From: Aphelocoma coerulescens
Taxonomy: Eukaryota; Chordata; Aves; Passeriformes; Corvidae
Assembly: GCF_041296385.1 (NCBI RefSeq)
Contig: NW_027184079.1
Coordinates: 1,033,252 to 1,097,251, forward strand
Direction of reading: 5' to 3'
DNA: 64,000 bases
Under the pieces are notes generated by a model. The model did not search any database, was not told the origin of the DNA, and worked only from the letters and a program-made list of their open reading frames with translations. Of this stretch, positions 60,901-64,000 are shown in pieces. Positions within the stretch are counted from its first letter, which is position 1. Each line of letters begins with the position of its first letter. Both the position numbers and the translations under genes were made by a program.

Positions 60901-62356
60901 TCCAGTCCATGGCTCGCAGGATGCTGCAGCACTGCCATAGGAGAAGGGGTTTGGCATGATGCTAGAGAAGGTCCTCGAGCAGCAAAGGCAGGTGTTTGCA
61001 GCTCCAGGGAATACCCTGACGTCAGCAGTAGAGTAGCAGGATGAGGAAGATGTCCATGCTTGGGCTACTTGTGGCAAGAGCCTCTATCCCTGCCCTTGCC
61101 TGGGTGAGAGTTGCCGGAGCGCAGACGGAGGAAGGCCTTTGGACAGGTGCAAGGTAAGAATGATGCATGGTCGGCAGTTGTGGTGTAAACAGAAACATTT
61201 CTTGCAATCATCCCTACTGTTAGAGTAGTTTCACTTTCCGGTTTGAATAGCGTGAGCCTGGAAAGCCAATAGTCTAAATGTTCAGATGTCTGGTACCCAA
61301 TAGTAGACATGAACTCATGTCTCTCACAGAAACATCAGGCGTTTTCCTTAAGCCAAGTGCTGGGAGGGGAATTTCTTCTGCAATACTGCTGTGCTTCTGC
61401 TGCTTGTTCCATTTTAGAAAGTTTCCTCCCTTGGCTCTGCCTTGATTGAATAGTCCTTTCTCTTCTAACTAGAAGCTCCAGGTTTTCTTCTTACAAGTTG
61501 TCTTTGTTTTCTTTGTCCACAGACAGGAGTCCCTGCTCTCCCAGAGCCATGTCGATCATCAGAAGCTGCTTGTGGCTGCGGATGCAGATGGCCACAAAAG
61601 GCCTAGAAGTAAAATCTGCAGCAAGGTTGTGTGCAAGAAGATTTTCCCAGAGAAAAGCATCCTAGGAGCAGCAAGTGTCCTGGAGGTGCCAGTTGCCAGT
61701 ATATGACTCCTAGGATGCTGTTGCGCTTCCAAAGTGTAAGAGGCTCAGAGAGCTGCCAGACACGATCCTCGAGCAGGAAAGGCAGATGTTGGGAGCTCCA
61801 GGGAATTCCCTGATGTCAGCAGTGGAGGAGCAGGATGAGGAAGATCTCGACGCTTGGGCTACTTGTGGCAAGAGTGTCCAGGGCTCCCAGTGCCTCCGTG
61901 GGAGCTGCAGGACTGGTGACGGAGGAAGGCCTTTGGGCAGGACTGGCTGCTCCCTCAGAGCCGTGGCTCTCAGCAGAACCGTCTCATTGCTGAGGATGCA
62001 CCTATCCAGGAAGAGCCTTGCAAAGGTGTAGGAGTCCAGCTCATTGCAGTAAGGGAATGGCTGAAGGATGTTTCCCAGGAGCAACTATGCTGAAGGTGCC
62101 AGTTCCAGTCCATGGCTCGCAGGATGCTGCAGCACTGCCATAGGAGAAGGCATTTGGCATGGTGCTAGAGAAGATCCTCGAGCAGCAAAGGCAAGTGTTT
62201 GCAGCTCCAGGGAATTCCTAGATGTCAGCAGTGGAAGATCAGGATGAGGAATATCTCCAGGCTTGGGCTACTTGTGGCAAGAGCCTCCATCCCTGCCCGA
62301 GCTTGGGTGAGAGTTGCCAGAGCGCAGACGGAGGAAGGCCTTTGGACAGGTGCAAG
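57962..62356 (+). repeat. HOR 10: 4-mer A-B-C-D (4395 bp)
   Basis: Monomers are A 57962, B 58757, C 59951 and D 61154; exon-like parts are 58332-58756, 59127-59950, 60320-61153 and 61523-62356. The intron marker base of C is A at 60036, as in HOR 8. Confidence 0.96.
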
Positions 62357-64000
62357 GTAAGAATGATGCATGGTCGGCAGTCGTGGTGTGAGCAGAAACA
62401 TTTCTTGCAATCGCCTCTAGCTTTTAGAGTAGTTTCACTTTCCGGTTTGAATAGTGTGAGCCTGGAAAGCCAATAGTCTAAATGTTCAGATGTCTGGTAC
62501 CCAATAGTAGACATGAACTCAAGTCTCTCATAGAAACATCAGGCTTTTTCCTTAAGCCAAGTGCTGGGAGGGGAATTTCTTCTGCAAAACTGCTCTGCTT
62601 CTGCTGCTTGTTCCATTTTAGAAAGTTTCCTGCTTTGGCCCTGCCTTGATTGAATAGTCCTTTGTCTTCTAACTAGAAGCTCCAGGTTTTCTTCTTACAA
62701 GTTGTCTTTGTTTTCTTTGTCCACAGACAGGAGTCCCTGCTCTCCCAGAGCCCTGTTGATCATCAGAACCTGCTTGTGGCTGAGGATGCAGATGGCCACG
62801 AAAGGCCTAGAAGTAAAATCGGCAGCAATGTCGTGTACAAGAAGATTTTCCCAGAGAAAAGCATCCTAGGAGCAGCAAGTGTCCTGGAGGTGCCAGTTGC
62901 CAGTATATGACTCCTAGGATGCTGTGGCGCTGCCAAAGGTGAAGAGGCTCAGAGAGCTGCCAGACATGATCCTCCAGCTGGAAAGGCAGATGTTTGGAGC
63001 TCCAGGGAATTCCCTGACGTCAGCAGTGGAGGAGCAGGATGAGGAAGATGTCCACGCTTGGGCTACTTGTGGCAAGAGTGTCCAAGGCTCCCAGTGCCTC
63101 CGTGAGAGCGGCAGGACTGGAGACGGAGGAAGGCCTTTGGACAGGTGCAAGGTAAGAATGATGCATGGTCCCCAGTTGTGGTGAATACAGAAACATTTCT
63201 TCGAAGCATCTCTAGCTTTTGAAATAGTTTGACATTCCGGTTTGAATTGCGTGAGCCTGGAAAGCCAGTAGTCTAAATGTTCAGATGTCTGCTATCCAAT
63301 AGTAGACATGAACTCAAGTCTCTCATAGAAACATCAGGCTTTTTCCTTAAGCCAAGTGCGGGGAGGGGAATTTCTTCTGCAAAACTACTGTGCTTCTGCT
63401 GCTTGTTCCATTTTAGAAAGTTTCCTGCTTTGGCCCTGCCTTGATTGAATTGTCCTTTCTCTTCTAACTAGAAGCTCCAGGTTTTAATCTTACAAGTTGT
63501 CTTTGTTTTCTTTGTCCACAGACAGGAGTCCCTGCTCTCCCAGAGCCATGTCGATCATCAGAAGCTTCTTGTGGCTGAGAATGCAGATGGCCTAGGAGTA
63601 AAAACTGGAGCAAGGACGTGTGCAAGAAGTTTTTCCTAGAGGAAAGCATCCTAGGAGCAGCAAGTGTCCTGGAGGTGCCAGTTGCCAGTATATGACTCCT
63701 AGGATGCTCTGGCGCTGCCAAAGGCAAAGAGGCTCAGAGATCTGCCAGACACGATCCTCGAGCAGGAAAGGCAGATGTTGGGAGCACCAGGGAATTCCCT
63801 GACGTCAGCAGTGGAGGAGCAGGATGAGGAAGATGTCCACGCTTGGGCTACTTGTGGCAAGAGTGTCCAAGGCTCCCAGTGCCTCCGTGGGAGCTGCAGG
63901 ACTGGTGACAGAGGACAACCATTGGGCAGGACTGGCTGCTTCCTCAGAGCTGTGGCTCTCAGCAGAACTGTCTCATTGCTGAGGATGCACCTGTCCAGGA
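62357..64000 (+). repeat. HOR 11: 4-mer, cut by window end (A and part of B)
   Basis: A is 62357-63151 (exon-like 62727-63151). B starts at 63152, its acceptor ends at 63521, and its exon-like part runs off the window inside the second sub-copy. A and the visible part of B match HORs 6-10, including the 10-bp deletion near 63589. Confidence 0.95.

Larger units (their letters stand above)
1..64000 (+). repeat. Gene-derived megasatellite array filling the window
   Basis: Sixty splice-donor-like sites (GCAAG followed by GTAAGAATG) recur at intervals of 794, 795, 1194, 1203 or 1204 bp from position 11 to 63152, all in the same orientation. Nothing between them is unique: every interval is an intron-like part plus an exon-like part. 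Bases 1-10 are the tail of a preceding D-type exon, so the array extends beyond the left edge, and the right edge cuts a B monomer. The strand is assigned from the GT-AG splice signals. I do not recognise the source gene. Two classes of explanation remain open: a satellite born from a multi-exon gene fragment, or a huge locus of tandem pseudogenes. The repeat structure itself is directly visible. Confidence 0.97.

Noticed and set aside
1..64000. CRISPR array or bacterial repeat locus
   Set aside because: Repeats are 0.8-1.2 kb with GT-AG intron signals; there are no short direct repeats with unique spacers and no cas-like genes.
1..64000. LTR element, LINE or DNA transposon array
   Set aside because: No reverse transcriptase, integrase or transposase motifs, no terminal repeats and no target-site duplications were seen; the unit boundary is arbitrary.

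Overview
The whole 64 kb window is one tandem array. There is no unique sequence, no bacterial-type operon, no RNA gene and no recognisable transposon. Each repeat unit looks like a piece of a spliced gene. It carries a GT-AG intron of 369-370 bp, with a GTAAGA donor, a CTAAC/CTTAC branch-like motif, a long pyrimidine tract and a CCACAG acceptor, followed by an exon-like block of 425 bp (short, S) or 824-834 bp (long, L). This points to an animal nuclear genome, probably a vertebrate. The sequence alone does not name the species or the parent gene. I number monomers from splice donor to splice donor; this phase is arbitrary.

There are 60 donor-to-donor monomers, the last one cut by the window end. 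They fall into about eight types, which I call A to H, with lengths of 794/795 (S: A, E, G') and 1194/1203/1204 (L: B, C, D, F, G, H). They are arranged in higher-order repeats (HORs) that always start A-B and, when complete, end with D. Positions 11-4405 hold a 4-mer ABCD (4395 bp). Positions 4406-15211 hold a 10-mer A B' E F G C' F' G' C D (10806 bp). Positions 15212-24804 hold a 9-mer A B E F G'' F' G' H D (9593 bp). Positions 24805-33194 hold an 8-mer A B E F G' H' C D (8390 bp). Positions 33195-40381 hold a 7-mer A B E F G' H' D (7187 bp). Positions 40382-62356 hold five ABCD 4-mers of exactly 4395 bp each, and 62357-64000 is a sixth, partial copy. The steps between HOR classes equal whole monomers, as expected from unequal crossing-over.

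The exon-like block shows two open segments on the plus strand, in frames offset by one base and separated by stops. The L exon is an intron-less fusion of two diverged copies of the same exon, joined where the intron sits in S monomers. Splice signals survive in 59 of 60 units although the reading frame is broken. The best reading is therefore a decayed, gene-derived megasatellite that might still be transcribed and spliced as noncoding RNA. It is not a working protein gene as far as can be seen. Other repeated signals are a contiguous kappaB-like plus CRE palindrome pair in the exon, a 13-bp inverted repeat around the ORF1 stop, and a 10-bp deletion between GGCC repeats in B monomers.
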